64,000 bases of DNA from Abditibacteriaceae bacterium (lineage in GTDB: Bacteria; Armatimonadota; Abditibacteriia; Abditibacteriales; Abditibacteriaceae): positions 149,960 through 213,959 of the forward strand of contig JAFAZH010000036.1 of the NCBI GenBank assembly GCA_019239895.1, read 5' to 3'. The position numbers and the translations under genes were made by a program. Positions 34,391 to 43,647 of the stretch are shown piece after piece. The notes beneath the pieces were generated by a model, which was not told where the DNA came from, did not search any database, and saw only the letters and a list, made by a program, of their open reading frames with translations. How positions within the stretch are numbered: the first letter of the stretch is position 1; each line of letters opens with the position of its first letter.

Positions 34391-35473
34391 TCACCTGATC
34401 CCAGAATCGTAGCTCACTACGACATGCAGGAATTTATCCTGCGTCACGGTCACGGTTTGCTGGGTGCCACTGGGTAGTGTCTGGCCGGGCTTGGGTGGTA
34501 AGGGAACGATGAGATAGGTGCCGGGCGGCAGCGGGATGCGGAAGTGGCCACTGGCATCGGTGCGCTGACGCGCGATTTCGGGGCCGCCGCCATCGGGCTG
34601 CACGGTAATGATGGCATCTGGCAGAGGTTTGGTATCGGGTTGCCCCGGTTGCTCAACCGGGCTGATTGGCCCCACCTGAGCCACGCCTTCAATGCCGGAA
34701 GTGGGGGCTGGAACTGGCATGTTCTGTGGAAGTAATTCCACCACTTGAGCCGTAATCAGCGGAGCCGGGTTTATCACTGCCCGGATAGCCGGTACCGGGG
34801 CTTTGTGTCCAGCCACCACTATCGCATCGCCTTTGGCTAATTTGGGAGTGGTAATGGGGGTGCCATCAGCCCTTTCAAAAATGGCACTGGATAGGTCAAC
34901 CTGGAAAGTCACGCCTAAAATGATGTACTGGGCACACACCTCTCCCGGTGGACAAGGAGGCCGTATGTCGGGTGTCTTGACCTTAACCATTGTGCCCTTG
35001 ATTTCCGTCACGTTGCCCTGAATGACAGTTGGCACATCCGCTACTGGCAGTGCGGGCGAAACCGCATTCGACTTTGGGCTTTCCCCGGCTTTATTGACGG
35101 CTGTAACTTGATAAACATAAACCACATCAACCCCCATGCTAACTGTGGGGTCAATGAAAGTGGTGTCGGTCTCGCCTCGTTTAAATAATGCTGTCTGGTC
35201 TGCTGGCTGCGGCACCACTTGGGTGCGGCGATAGATGTTATAGCTGGTCGCGCCTGGCACCGGATTCCAGGTCAGCACTACTCCGGTTGGATGCCCATTA
35301 GGATCAGTGCCAGCCCAATGCGCCGTGACACCTGTAGGAGCCGCGGGAACCGTAGCGGGTGTGGTATCCGCCGCCTGGGTTGGAAGGTTGACTTTGAAGC
35401 CCAGGGTCAAGCCCAGGACAAGAAAGATGAGTTTGCCCAAGAGGGCACTCTTGCGGAACAAATAGTGTGTCAT
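34391..35473 (-). CDS. Secreted fibronectin type III / carboxypeptidase-regulatory-like domain protein
   Basis: A 360-aa protein. The start at 35473 follows GGAAGGAGAAGC and yields a signal peptide (LLGKLIFLVLGLTLGFKV, ending near TQAAD). One FN3 domain lies at about 45-140 (PTGVTAHWAGT, GVVLTWNPVPGATSYNIYR, YVYQVTAVNKAGES). A DUF-like beta region follows. The C-terminal 70 residues form a CarboxypepD_reg-like fold (PLPDAIITVQPDGGG, RTDASGHFRIPLPPGTYLI). It is probably an extracellular binding or structural protein. It lies 46 bases downstream of the MarR gene, so the two are probably co-transcribed. Confidence 0.75.
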   Translation of the reverse strand: MTHYLFRKSALLGKLIFLVLGLTLGFKVNLPTQAADTTPATVPAAPTGVTAHWAGTDPNGHPTGVVLTWNPVPGATSYNIYRRTQVVPQPADQTALFKRGETDTTFIDPTVSMGVDVVYVYQVTAVNKAGESPKSNAVSPALPVADVPTVIQGNVTEIKGTMVKVKTPDIRPPCPPGEVCAQYIILGVTFQVDLSSAIFERADGTPITTPKLAKGDAIVVAGHKAPVPAIRAVINPAPLITAQVVELLPQNMPVPAPTSGIEGVAQVGPISPVEQPGQPDTKPLPDAIITVQPDGGGPEIARQRTDASGHFRIPLPPGTYLIVPLPPKPGQTLPSGTQQTVTVTQDKFLHVVVSYDSGIR

Positions 35474-35519
35474 CGTTAGCTTCTCCTTCCTGCCATTTAT
35501 TTGGCTGTCTCCACTGCTT

Positions 35520-35948
35520 TTATTGGCGCAAAGCTTCAAGTTTTTCCGCGATGCTTTCTAAATCGGATAGCAGCTTGTCGCGTTCGGCTTCGCTGAAGTC
35601 AGCCAGAGCCAGTTCATTAATCTCCCGAATGACTTTCATGCCTGGCTCTTCAAGGGCGCGGCCTTCCGGGGTTAGCACAATTTCTATAGCGCGGCGATCT
35701 TCCGAACTGCGCTCCCGCCGGATAAGACCCTTGTTCTCCAGGCGATCCAGTAATCCTGTCAGCGTGGCGCTGTCGGATAGGATGTCTTTGGCCAGGACAG
35801 ACGCCAGAATCCGGTCACCACGCCAGAGGCGGCGCAACACCTGGTGCTGCGCGGCAGTTAAGTCCATTACCGAAGCGCGGGCCTCAATTTCGCGGCGATA
35901 GGCTCTCCGAATGCGCCCAATGCAGAAGCCAAAACCTTTTTCTTTCAT
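35520..35948 (-). CDS. MarR family transcriptional regulator
   Basis: A 142-aa winged-helix repressor. The DNA-binding region contains LTAAQHQVLRRLWRGDRI, SATLTGLLDRLENKGLI, and the wing RRERSSEDRRAIEIVLTPEG. It is divergent from an MFS exporter and an RND operon 208 bases away. This is the classic layout for a MarR-type repressor of efflux genes that responds to a small molecule. The control target is inferred from position. Confidence 0.9.
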   Translation of the reverse strand: MKEKGFGFCIGRIRRAYRREIEARASVMDLTAAQHQVLRRLWRGDRILASVLAKDILSDSATLTGLLDRLENKGLIRRERSSEDRRAIEIVLTPEGRALEEPGMKVIREINELALADFSEAERDKLLSDLESIAEKLEALRQ

Positions 35949-36156
35949 AGTTGATAACTTTTAAATAGGATTTGGGGAAAAAGATGAATCTCTTGACGCA
36001 GTATAACGTCTTTATGAATACTTAGCATACGAATTGTTTGTGTGGTATATCATTTGCAGCTATTTTGCGAAATCAATACGATGCAACAAGTCATACCTTA
36101 AGTTGCTAGAGTTGCCCTAACTGCGGATACGTTAGGGTGTAAAATAAATCACTTTT
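35949..36156. promoter_or_regulatory. Divergent promoter/operator region for marR-like and efflux genes
   Basis: A 208-bp AT-rich gap, clearly lower in GC than the genes around it. It contains AGCATACGAATTG and GTGTGGTATATCATTTGC with partial symmetry, possible MarR half-sites. No full consensus promoter is obvious. Confidence 0.4.
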
Positions 36157-37530
36157 ATGAAAGCTGCGACCTCGACAACCTGGGCCGAACCTGCCGCTCC
36201 TGCTGCCGCTCACCAGGCACAAAAGGCTGGCTGGAGCTTCATGGTGCGGGCGTTACAATATCCCAACTATCGGCTCTTCTTTAGCGGCCAGAGCGTTTCT
36301 CTCATTGGTAGCTGGATGACCCGCATTGCCACCAGTTGGTTGATTTACCGCTTGACAGGTTCTGCTCTGCTCTTAGGAGTTGTGGGCTTTGCGGGACAGA
36401 TTCCGACTTTCCTTTTTGCTCCTTATGCTGGTGTGATGGTAGACCGTTGGGATCGGCATCGCATACTGGTCATTACCCAGGTCTTAGCCATGATCCAATC
36501 GTTTGGATTGGCAGCATTGGCTTTAAGTGGGCACATTAACATCTGGCATGTTATTATTTTGAGTGCTTTCCAGGGTTTAATCAATGCCTTTGATATGCCT
36601 GCCCGCCAATCTTTTGTCGTCCAGATGGTGGAGCGCAAAGAAGATTTGGGTAATGCCATCGCCCTGAACTCTTCGATGGTGAATGTGGCTCGCCTCTTAG
36701 GGCCATCTATTGGCGGTGTGATTATCGCGGCGGTGGGCGAGGGTTGGTGCTTTTTCATAGATGGCGTGAGCTATTTAGCCGTGATTGCTTCGCTCTTAGC
36801 CATGAGAATCGCTAACCAGTCTAAGCCGCCTGCTAAGGCTAAGACCTGGCATCAACTCCGCGAAGGCTTCACCTATGTTTCCGGCTCGATGCCGATTCGC
36901 ACCATTCTGTTGTTGCTGGCCCTGGTGAGCTTAGTGGGTGTGCCTTATGCTGTGCTGATGCCTGTTTTTGCGACGCAAATTTTACATGGCGGCCCGCACA
37001 CGCTGGGGTTCTTGATGGCGGCTTCGGGGGTAGGTGCGCTGGGTGGGGCGTTGTTCTTAGCCTCGCGCAAATCGGTCTTGGGCTTAGGCAAGATTATTCC
37101 TTTAACTGCTGGAGCTTTTGGCGTTGGCTTGATCGGCTTTTCTCTGTCCCATGTGCTCTGGCTATCGTTAGCCCTGATGCTCGTGACCGGGTTTGGCTTT
37201 ATGGTGCAGATGGCGGCCAGCAACACCCTGTTGCAAACCATTGTCGAAGACGATAAGCGCGGTCGGGTGATGAGTTTCTTTTCGATGGCCTTTATGGGCA
37301 CTGCGCCCTTTGGCAGCCTGATGGCGGGTGGCCTGGCGAATCGCATTGGCGCACCGCATACATTAACGCTCAGTGGCATTTGCTGCATGGCGGGTGCCCT
37401 CTGGTTTGCCACTAATTTAAGCAATCTCCGCGAGAATGTGCATCCCATTTATCAGAAATTAGGCATTGTGCCGGAAGTAACGGCTGGGATTCAGTGCGCT
37501 ACTGAACTGACCAGACCGCCGGAAGATTAA
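36157..37530 (+). CDS. MFS exporter (EntS/DUF894-type)
   Basis: A 457-aa inner-membrane protein with about 12 helices. The N-terminal NYRLFFSGQSVSLIGSWM and the loop VDRWDRHRILV between helices 2 and 3 are typical of the enterobactin-exporter-type MFS group. The cytoplasmic N-terminus is Ala/Pro-rich. It likely exports a small molecule using the proton gradient. Head-to-head with the MarR gene, followed by a hairpin and then the RND operon; probably one drug or metabolite efflux unit. Confidence 0.9.
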   Translation: MKAATSTTWAEPAAPAAAHQAQKAGWSFMVRALQYPNYRLFFSGQSVSLIGSWMTRIATSWLIYRLTGSALLLGVVGFAGQIPTFLFAPYAGVMVDRWDRHRILVITQVLAMIQSFGLAALALSGHINIWHVIILSAFQGLINAFDMPARQSFVVQMVERKEDLGNAIALNSSMVNVARLLGPSIGGVIIAAVGEGWCFFIDGVSYLAVIASLLAMRIANQSKPPAKAKTWHQLREGFTYVSGSMPIRTILLLLALVSLVGVPYAVLMPVFATQILHGGPHTLGFLMAASGVGALGGALFLASRKSVLGLGKIIPLTAGAFGVGLIGFSLSHVLWLSLALMLVTGFGFMVQMAASNTLLQTIVEDDKRGRVMSFFSMAFMGTAPFGSLMAGGLANRIGAPHTLTLSGICCMAGALWFATNLSNLRENVHPIYQKLGIVPEVTAGIQCATELTRPPED

Positions 37531-37569
37531 TCTTCCAATTAATTTAGACAACTTACATCTCTCTCCTTC

Positions 37570-37606
37570 CCCAACCGCAGTGGTGTCAAATCCCACTGCG
37601 GTTGGG
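37570..37606 (+). terminator. 14-bp hairpin between MFS and RND genes
   Basis: CCCAACCGCAGTGG (37570-37583) pairs with CCACTGCGGTTGGG (37593-37606) around a short loop. No T-run follows, so it may only partly terminate or may stabilise the upstream mRNA. Confidence 0.65.
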
Positions 37607-37663
37607 CGACAAAGCAGCAGGAATAGAGGTTTAGAGCAGCAGATTTAAACAGGTTTATATTTT

Positions 37664-40063
37664 ATGCAAAGTGAAGTCATAACCCAGCAACCGAATCGAG
37701 TGCCCAGTCGCATGACGGGTGGCTCGTTGAAGCGTTGGTCTTACATTTTAGTGCCTTTAGCCATACTGTTTGCGCTTATTCTCTGGCGGCTGCGAGCCAA
37801 GCAGCAGGACGCGGCCCAACAGGATCAGAGTCGGGCGGCGCGCAAGAATGCGCCAGTGGCCGTTTCCGCAGCCCCGGTGCAAGTGCGCGATGTGGTGCAG
37901 ACTTTTTCGGCGGTGGGCAACGTCGAGTCGCCTTTTAATGTCAAGATTGCGCCCAAAGTCACGGGCCGCGTTGAACTTCTGCAACTCCGTGAAGGCGATA
38001 AAGTGCAGGTAGGGCAAGTCCTCGCGCGCATTGACCCTACTGAAATTGAGGCGCAGGTGCGCCAGCAACAATCTGCCGTGGCCGAGGCCCAATTCCGGCT
38101 GGCGCAGGCCCAGTTAGGGCAGGGGCCGAACAACGTTAATATCAATACGCAGATTAGCCAGCAAGCCGCCGGATTAGCCAGCGCCCAGGCCGATTATAAC
38201 CAGACGCGGGGCAACTACGCGGCGCAAGTGGCGTCGGCCCAGGCTGCGGTGGTGGATGCACAAGGGCGTATTAAAAACGCCGATGCAGGCATTGCCAGCG
38301 CCCAGGCCGATTATGCCCAGGTTAGGGGCAACTATACAGCGCAGATCGCCGCAGCCCAGGCCGCAGTGCAGGATGCGCAGGGGCGGGTCAAAAATGCCCA
38401 GGCCGGTTTAACTAGCGCCCAAGCGGATTACAATCAGACCAAGCAAAACTATGCGGCACAGGTCGCGGCAGCCCAGGCTGCTGTCACCGATGCCCAGGGG
38501 CGGGTGCGTAGCGCGGTGGCGGCCATTTCTAATGCCAATGCTACCATCAAAAGCGCACAGGCGAATTTGGCCAATGCCCGCACCCAATATAACCGCACCT
38601 ATTCACTTTATAAGCAGGGCTTTGTGGCCGCGCAAGACGTAGACAATGCCAAAACTCAAGTGAGCGTTGAACAGGGTGCGCTGGACGTGGCGCAGGGGCA
38701 ACTGGATGTAGCCACGGCCAGCCGCGAGTCAGCGACAGCGCAACAGCAAGCGGCGCAAAACCAGGCCGATATTGTGACCACTAAAGGCAAAGCTGATATT
38801 GAAGCGGCGCAAGCCAAAGTCGGCCAGGCGCAAGCCGGAGTTGACTCGGCAGTGGCGCAGCGAAAGGCGGCAGAGCAACAGGCCAATATTGCTCAAACCA
38901 CAGGCAAATCGAATATCAATGCCGCGCGTGCTAAAGTTGTGCAGGCACAGGCCGTGCGTTCCTCGTCTGTGGCCCAAACGAACTCGGCCCAACACCAGGC
39001 CAGTATTGTGGCGACCAAAGGTCGGTCTGATATTGAAGCGGCGCGTCAGAAGGCGGTGCAGGCTTCGGCGGCTTTGACTTATGCCCGCTCCAACACGGCC
39101 TCGAAGTCGGCCTATGAGCAAAGTCTGTCGGCGTTGCGGGCCAGTGTCGAAGCGGCGCAGGCTTCGTTGCGCGGCGTGCAGGCGCAATTAGCCGATACCA
39201 TTTTGCGTTCACCGATTAATGGCTATGTCACGGCACGTTATTTAGACCCTGGAGCGGTGGCTACTGCTGGTCAGCCGATTGTGGCCGTGCAAGCTGTGCG
39301 GCAGGTGTGGGTCACGGTACCCGTGCCGGAAGATGTTAGCCGTAAAATTCATTTTGGCCAAACCGCCGTGGTCACTTTAGATGCGCTGCCGGGCCAGACT
39401 TTTATGAGCAAGATTGTGGAGATCAATCCCTCGGCTGATCCTCAAAGCCGCCAGTTTTTGGTGCGCGCTGTTTTAGATAATCCACGCAACCTGGTTAAAC
39501 CGGGTATGTTTGCCCATGTCAGTCTGGAGGCCGAGCGGGATAAATCGGCTTTGGTGGTGCCTCGTGAAGCCGTGCAGCAAGATGATACCGGCAATTATGT
39601 CATGGTTATCACGGCGGACGATAAGGTGCAACGGCGGGCTGTGACGACAGGAGCTTCCGATGCCAACGGCATTGCCATTACCCAGGGCGTGCAACCGGGC
39701 GAGAAGGTAGTAACCCTGAGCGCTATGGCACTCCGTGATGGACAGGCTGTGCGCGTTGGGACGGGCAAGGGTAAAGGTGGTCGTGGGCAAGGTGGCGCTG
39801 GTGGCGGCGCTCAAGAGGGTGCCGGACAAGGTGGCGACAACAGCAACAGCGCAGGCAACAGCAATAGTGCAGGCAACGGTAACGCCGACAATGCAGCGGG
39901 TGCCCCTAATCGTGGTGGGATGAATGGTAGTAGCATGAATAGTGGCGCTGGGGGTGCCAGTGGTGCTAAAGGTAGTAATAATAGCAACAATGGTGGACTA
40001 CTGAGTCGTCAACCTGCGACAGCATCCGCGCCAGCCGGGGCCGCAGCCGGAGGAGGACAATAA
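37664..40063 (+). CDS. RND efflux adaptor (HlyD/MFP family) with extended repeat hairpin
   Basis: A 799-aa periplasmic adaptor, about twice the usual 370-420 aa. One N-terminal membrane anchor (WSYILVPLAILFALILW, about 25-41). The lipoyl and beta-barrel regions flank a very long alpha-hairpin. Residues of about 165-285 contain three tandem 39-residue units (SAQADYNQTRGNYAAQV...), and about 365-480 contain three more 39-residue units (QADIVTTKGKADIEAAQAKV...). The beta-barrel and MP domain (YVTARYLDPGAVATAGQPI, MSKIVEINPSADPQSR) are standard. The C-terminal about 95 residues are Gly/Asn/Ser-rich. It starts a three-gene efflux operon, 3 bases before the permease. Confidence 0.92.
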   Translation: MQSEVITQQPNRVPSRMTGGSLKRWSYILVPLAILFALILWRLRAKQQDAAQQDQSRAARKNAPVAVSAAPVQVRDVVQTFSAVGNVESPFNVKIAPKVTGRVELLQLREGDKVQVGQVLARIDPTEIEAQVRQQQSAVAEAQFRLAQAQLGQGPNNVNINTQISQQAAGLASAQADYNQTRGNYAAQVASAQAAVVDAQGRIKNADAGIASAQADYAQVRGNYTAQIAAAQAAVQDAQGRVKNAQAGLTSAQADYNQTKQNYAAQVAAAQAAVTDAQGRVRSAVAAISNANATIKSAQANLANARTQYNRTYSLYKQGFVAAQDVDNAKTQVSVEQGALDVAQGQLDVATASRESATAQQQAAQNQADIVTTKGKADIEAAQAKVGQAQAGVDSAVAQRKAAEQQANIAQTTGKSNINAARAKVVQAQAVRSSSVAQTNSAQHQASIVATKGRSDIEAARQKAVQASAALTYARSNTASKSAYEQSLSALRASVEAAQASLRGVQAQLADTILRSPINGYVTARYLDPGAVATAGQPIVAVQAVRQVWVTVPVPEDVSRKIHFGQTAVVTLDALPGQTFMSKIVEINPSADPQSRQFLVRAVLDNPRNLVKPGMFAHVSLEAERDKSALVVPREAVQQDDTGNYVMVITADDKVQRRAVTTGASDANGIAITQGVQPGEKVVTLSAMALRDGQAVRVGTGKGKGGRGQGGAGGGAQEGAGQGGDNSNSAGNSNSAGNGNADNAAGAPNRGGMNGSSMNSGAGGASGAKGSNNSNNGGLLSRQPATASAPAGAAAGGGQ

Positions 40064-40066
40064 GTT

Positions 40067-43000
40067 ATGAATTTCGCTCGTTTTTCTGTTACTCGTCCGG
40101 TTGCCGTCACCATGCGTATCGCCGCCCTGGTACTATTGGGTGCGATCTGCATGACGCGCTTGCCGGTTGACTTATTACCCAAAGTTACCCTGCCGACTGT
40201 ATCCATTTCGACTGACTGGCCCAACGTGGCTCCCGAAGAAATTGAGGCACAGGTTACACGGCCTTTAGAGCAAGCGGTTTCTTCCGCACCGAATCTGTAT
40301 CAAGTGACTTCCAGCACGGTGGAAGGTAGCTCTAACGTGCGCGTGCAGTTTCAGTGGGGCAGCGATATTGGTCAGGCAGCGGTGGACGTGCTGCAATTAG
40401 TGGAGCGGGCGCGGCGCAACTTCCCAACTGATCCAACGCTGCAAACCCCGGTTGTCTTCAAGTTTGACCCGTCTACCCTCCCTATTCTTATTTATGGCGT
40501 GAGCGGCGAACAAGACACGGTGAAGTTGCGCACTTTGCTGGATAACGAAGTGTCCCCTATCATTGAATCTGCCGATGGGGTGGCTGCGGCCACTGTTACG
40601 GGCGGCGAGCAGCGAGCCATAATTGTGGATGTTGATCCCGACCGACTGCGGGCTTATAACCTCCAACTTTCCGATGTTACCAAGCGTATTGCACAGGAAA
40701 ACCTGAACTTGCCTGCTGGTATCGCCAAGCAAAGTAATACAGAATACACCATCCGTAGCCTCGGTTGGTTTCTTGATCCTAAAGAAATCATGGCGATCCC
40801 CGCTGGCTCTTTCAATGGGCAACTGGTCTCTTTAGGGCAAGTCGCCACCGTGCGCGATTCTCATACCGAAACCCGCCTTTATACGCGCCTCAACGGTAAG
40901 CCTGCGGCGGGCATGATTGTTACCAAGCAGAGTGACGCCAATACGGTTAGCACGGCAAAGAACGTCTTCGATAAAATTCAGCAAGTCCAGAAGATGTATC
41001 CGCAACTGAAGTTCGGTCTGGCCTATAACCAGGCAGAATTCATTGGCAACTCCGTAAACGACGTAAAAAACAGCGCCATGATCGGTGGCTTGCTGGCTAT
41101 CTTGATTCTCTTGTGCTTCCTGCGCAACTTCCGCAGTACCCTCGTAGTGGCGCTCTCGATTCCCATTTCGGTTATTTCCACCTTTGCCCTACTTTATATG
41201 TGTGGCTTCACCCTGAACACGATGTCATTGGGTGGATTGGCCTTAGCGACAGGCTTAATTGTGGACGACGCGGTGGTGGTCTTGGAGAATATCTTCCGCC
41301 ATATTGAGCGCGACAAAAAGAGTGCTTTTGAGGCGGCTATTAGCGGCACCCAGGAAATCGCTTCGGCGGTCGTGGCTTCCACCATTACGATCATGGTCGT
41401 GTTCTTGCCCCTCTTCCTGATTAAAGGCCAGGCGGGTCAGATGTTCACCCAGTTTGCCCTCGTAGTTATTTTCTCGATGGCGATCTCCTTACTGGATGCC
41501 ACCACGGTGGTGCCCATGCTGGCCTCTCGCCTGATTCATGGCGAGACACACCACGAGAACAATGTAGATTTAGCTACAGCCTCCTTCACCGACAGGTTAT
41601 TTGCTCGCCTGGGGATGTGGTTTGATGCGTTAGATGCTTCTTATCGCAATGGCTTGCAATGGGCACTGGGGCATCGCCTGTGGGTGGTGGGAGGCGCGAT
41701 TGCCATCTCCGCCGCGACTTTCTTGATTGTGCCTCAAGTGGGCACGGAAATGATGCCGCAGACGGATAGCGGTGATTTCTCCATCACCGTCAAAATGCCG
41801 ATTGGGACGGCCCTGGATAAGACGAATGCTACTATTCAAAAAGTGGAGCAGATAGTTCAGCAAAATCCCAACGTAGAAACGGCCTTTGCCGCTTCGGGCA
41901 CGACGCTCAGTTTGCGTGGTACCACCACATCGCTCAACCCCAACCAAGGGTCAGTACAGGTGAAACTCAAGGATCAGCGTAAAGACTCGACCATGCAAGT
42001 CATGACCGACCTGCGCAAGCAAATCTCTCGTTTGCCAGGGGTGCGTCCTCTCGTGAACCAAATAGACTTGGTGACGCAAATCATGACAGGCGGCAATCAG
42101 AACGTGGAAGTGGATATATTCGGCCAGGACTTGGGCCAGCTTTCGGAGTTAGGCAAACAAGTGAGCGGCCAAATGCGCTCGGTGCCGGGTCTGGAAAACG
42201 TGGACGTGAACTGGCAGGAGGCCACACCGGAATTACAATGGAAGGTAGATCGCCAGAAGGCCCTGCAATTTGGCTTGAGCTTTTCAGATATTGCCAATAC
42301 GCTTAACACGGCGACTAATGGCACCATTGCCAGTTACTACCAGGAAAAAGGTTTCCAGTATCCCATCATTGTGCAAATGCCAGAGCAGCAACGTAAAACC
42401 CTGGCGGAACTGGAAAACATCAAAGTTGGTGTTGCCAAGACCTCTAACGCCACCACAGAGAACACATCCTCGACGGCTCCCGATGCCAGCCCTTCCAGTT
42501 CCATTTTGCTGCGCCAGGTGGCGACTCCCGTTTATGGCTTTGGGCCAAGCGAAATCACGCGCATGAATCGCCAGCGATATATTGCTGTTTCAGGCCAGCC
42601 GCAGGGACGCTCGGCCAGTGAAGTCCAGGCCGAGGTGCAAAAGATTCTCGGCAATGTACAAATGCCAACTGGTTATTACTGGGACTGGGGCCTTAATCAG
42701 AAGCGGCAGGCGGAAGAGTTTTCGGGCATGGGCGTCGCAGTAATACTGGCTATCTGCTTAATTTACATGCTCTTAGCCTCACAGTTCGAGTCATTCGTCC
42801 ATCCATTGACCATTCTGCTTTCGGTGCCCTTCTCGGCGATTGGCGTGGTGCTAGCGCTCTTCCTGAGCGGGCGAGCTTTTGGCCTGACCGCTTTCGTCGG
42901 CTTGCTGATGCTGGTGGGTATCGTGGTAAAAAACGGCATTTTATTGGTGGACTATACCAATGCCCTCCGCTTGCGCGGCATAGACCGCAATGAGGCTGTC

Positions 43001-43552
43001 TTAACGGCTGGCCCGACCCGCTTGCGCCCCATCCTGATGACGACCTGCGCTGCTGTCTTAGGTATGATGCCGATTGCGATTGGTATTGGCAAAGGCTCGG
43101 AAACTCAAGCCCCGATGGCCACCGCCGTTATTGGTGGTCTAATCACTTCAACCATGTTAACCCTGTTTGTGGTGCCGACCGTTTATACCATCTTCGATGA
43201 TCTATCCTTACGCTTTGCAACCCGTTCTATCAAAGGTGCGACCGCAGAGCCTCATGCCGGTGTGGACGGTGTAGCTCCAATGGACGGTGTTGTGGCAACG
43301 GATGGCGTCCCCGCAGTCATTACCGCCAACGGTCATGCGACAGTCAATGGTAACGGCGTGGCTCATGGTCATGGCATGGCTAACGGCAACGGCACTCATG
43401 CGGATCACTCCATTGTGGCCAGTGCAGATGGACACCATGCTCCGGCTCAAGATGGTAATGGCAGCCATGCTGATGGCAACGGTGTAGGGAGGCCCAGTGA
43501 TGGCAGCAACGGCCACTCTCCAAAGGAGAATATCACGTCGCGTGACAGTTGA
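40067..43552 (+). CDS. RND-family efflux transporter permease (HAE1/AcrB-type)
   Basis: A 1161-aa proton-driven inner-membrane pump. MNFARFSVTRPVAVTMRI is the usual N-terminus. Two repeats of six helices are present, with the proton-relay region GLALATGLIVDDAVVVLEN and the second-half signature VGLLMLVGIVVKNGILLVD. Periplasmic porter loops are present. Up to about residue 1050 it is standard. The last about 105 residues form a Gly/Asn/His/Asp-rich tail (GHGMANGNGTHADH, ADGHHAPAQDGNGSHADGNG) not found in typical AcrB-like proteins. Operon partner of the adaptor and the TolC-type protein. Confidence 0.95.
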   Translation: MNFARFSVTRPVAVTMRIAALVLLGAICMTRLPVDLLPKVTLPTVSISTDWPNVAPEEIEAQVTRPLEQAVSSAPNLYQVTSSTVEGSSNVRVQFQWGSDIGQAAVDVLQLVERARRNFPTDPTLQTPVVFKFDPSTLPILIYGVSGEQDTVKLRTLLDNEVSPIIESADGVAAATVTGGEQRAIIVDVDPDRLRAYNLQLSDVTKRIAQENLNLPAGIAKQSNTEYTIRSLGWFLDPKEIMAIPAGSFNGQLVSLGQVATVRDSHTETRLYTRLNGKPAAGMIVTKQSDANTVSTAKNVFDKIQQVQKMYPQLKFGLAYNQAEFIGNSVNDVKNSAMIGGLLAILILLCFLRNFRSTLVVALSIPISVISTFALLYMCGFTLNTMSLGGLALATGLIVDDAVVVLENIFRHIERDKKSAFEAAISGTQEIASAVVASTITIMVVFLPLFLIKGQAGQMFTQFALVVIFSMAISLLDATTVVPMLASRLIHGETHHENNVDLATASFTDRLFARLGMWFDALDASYRNGLQWALGHRLWVVGGAIAISAATFLIVPQVGTEMMPQTDSGDFSITVKMPIGTALDKTNATIQKVEQIVQQNPNVETAFAASGTTLSLRGTTTSLNPNQGSVQVKLKDQRKDSTMQVMTDLRKQISRLPGVRPLVNQIDLVTQIMTGGNQNVEVDIFGQDLGQLSELGKQVSGQMRSVPGLENVDVNWQEATPELQWKVDRQKALQFGLSFSDIANTLNTATNGTIASYYQEKGFQYPIIVQMPEQQRKTLAELENIKVGVAKTSNATTENTSSTAPDASPSSSILLRQVATPVYGFGPSEITRMNRQRYIAVSGQPQGRSASEVQAEVQKILGNVQMPTGYYWDWGLNQKRQAEEFSGMGVAVILAICLIYMLLASQFESFVHPLTILLSVPFSAIGVVLALFLSGRAFGLTAFVGLLMLVGIVVKNGILLVDYTNALRLRGIDRNEAVLTAGPTRLRPILMTTCAAVLGMMPIAIGIGKGSETQAPMATAVIGGLITSTMLTLFVVPTVYTIFDDLSLRFATRSIKGATAEPHAGVDGVAPMDGVVATDGVPAVITANGHATVNGNGVAHGHGMANGNGTHADHSIVASADGHHAPAQDGNGSHADGNGVGRPSDGSNGHSPKENITSRDS

Positions 43553-43560
43553 AAATGAAG

Positions 43561-43612
43561 CCCTCACCCCCGGCCCCTCTCCCAATACTGGGAGAGGGGC
43601 CGGGGGTGAGGG
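43561..43612. repeat. Perfect palindrome, CCCCCGGCCCCTCTCCCA family, copy 1
   Basis: CTCACCCCCGGCCCCTCTCC at 43564-43583 pairs with GGAGAGGGGCCGGGGGTGAG at 43591-43610. A shorter copy is at 45475-45518, so the TolC-type gene between them is flanked by two copies of the same element. It lies within the efflux operon and may reduce expression of the last gene. Confidence 0.9.
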
Positions 43613-43647
43613 CTGTCGTGTCTGAGTCTTAAAAGAAAAATGAAACA

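Noticed and set aside
38160..38520. Regular DNA repeat of about 117 bases considered as a CRISPR or satellite
   Set aside because: The units are contiguous, differ at third codon positions and encode 39-residue protein repeats in frame, so this is a coding repeat.
37757..39212. Several long open frames opposite and beside the adaptor gene
   Set aside because: They lie in the repeat-rich coiled-coil region where codon bias opens other frames. They have no recognisable domains and are shadows of the real gene.
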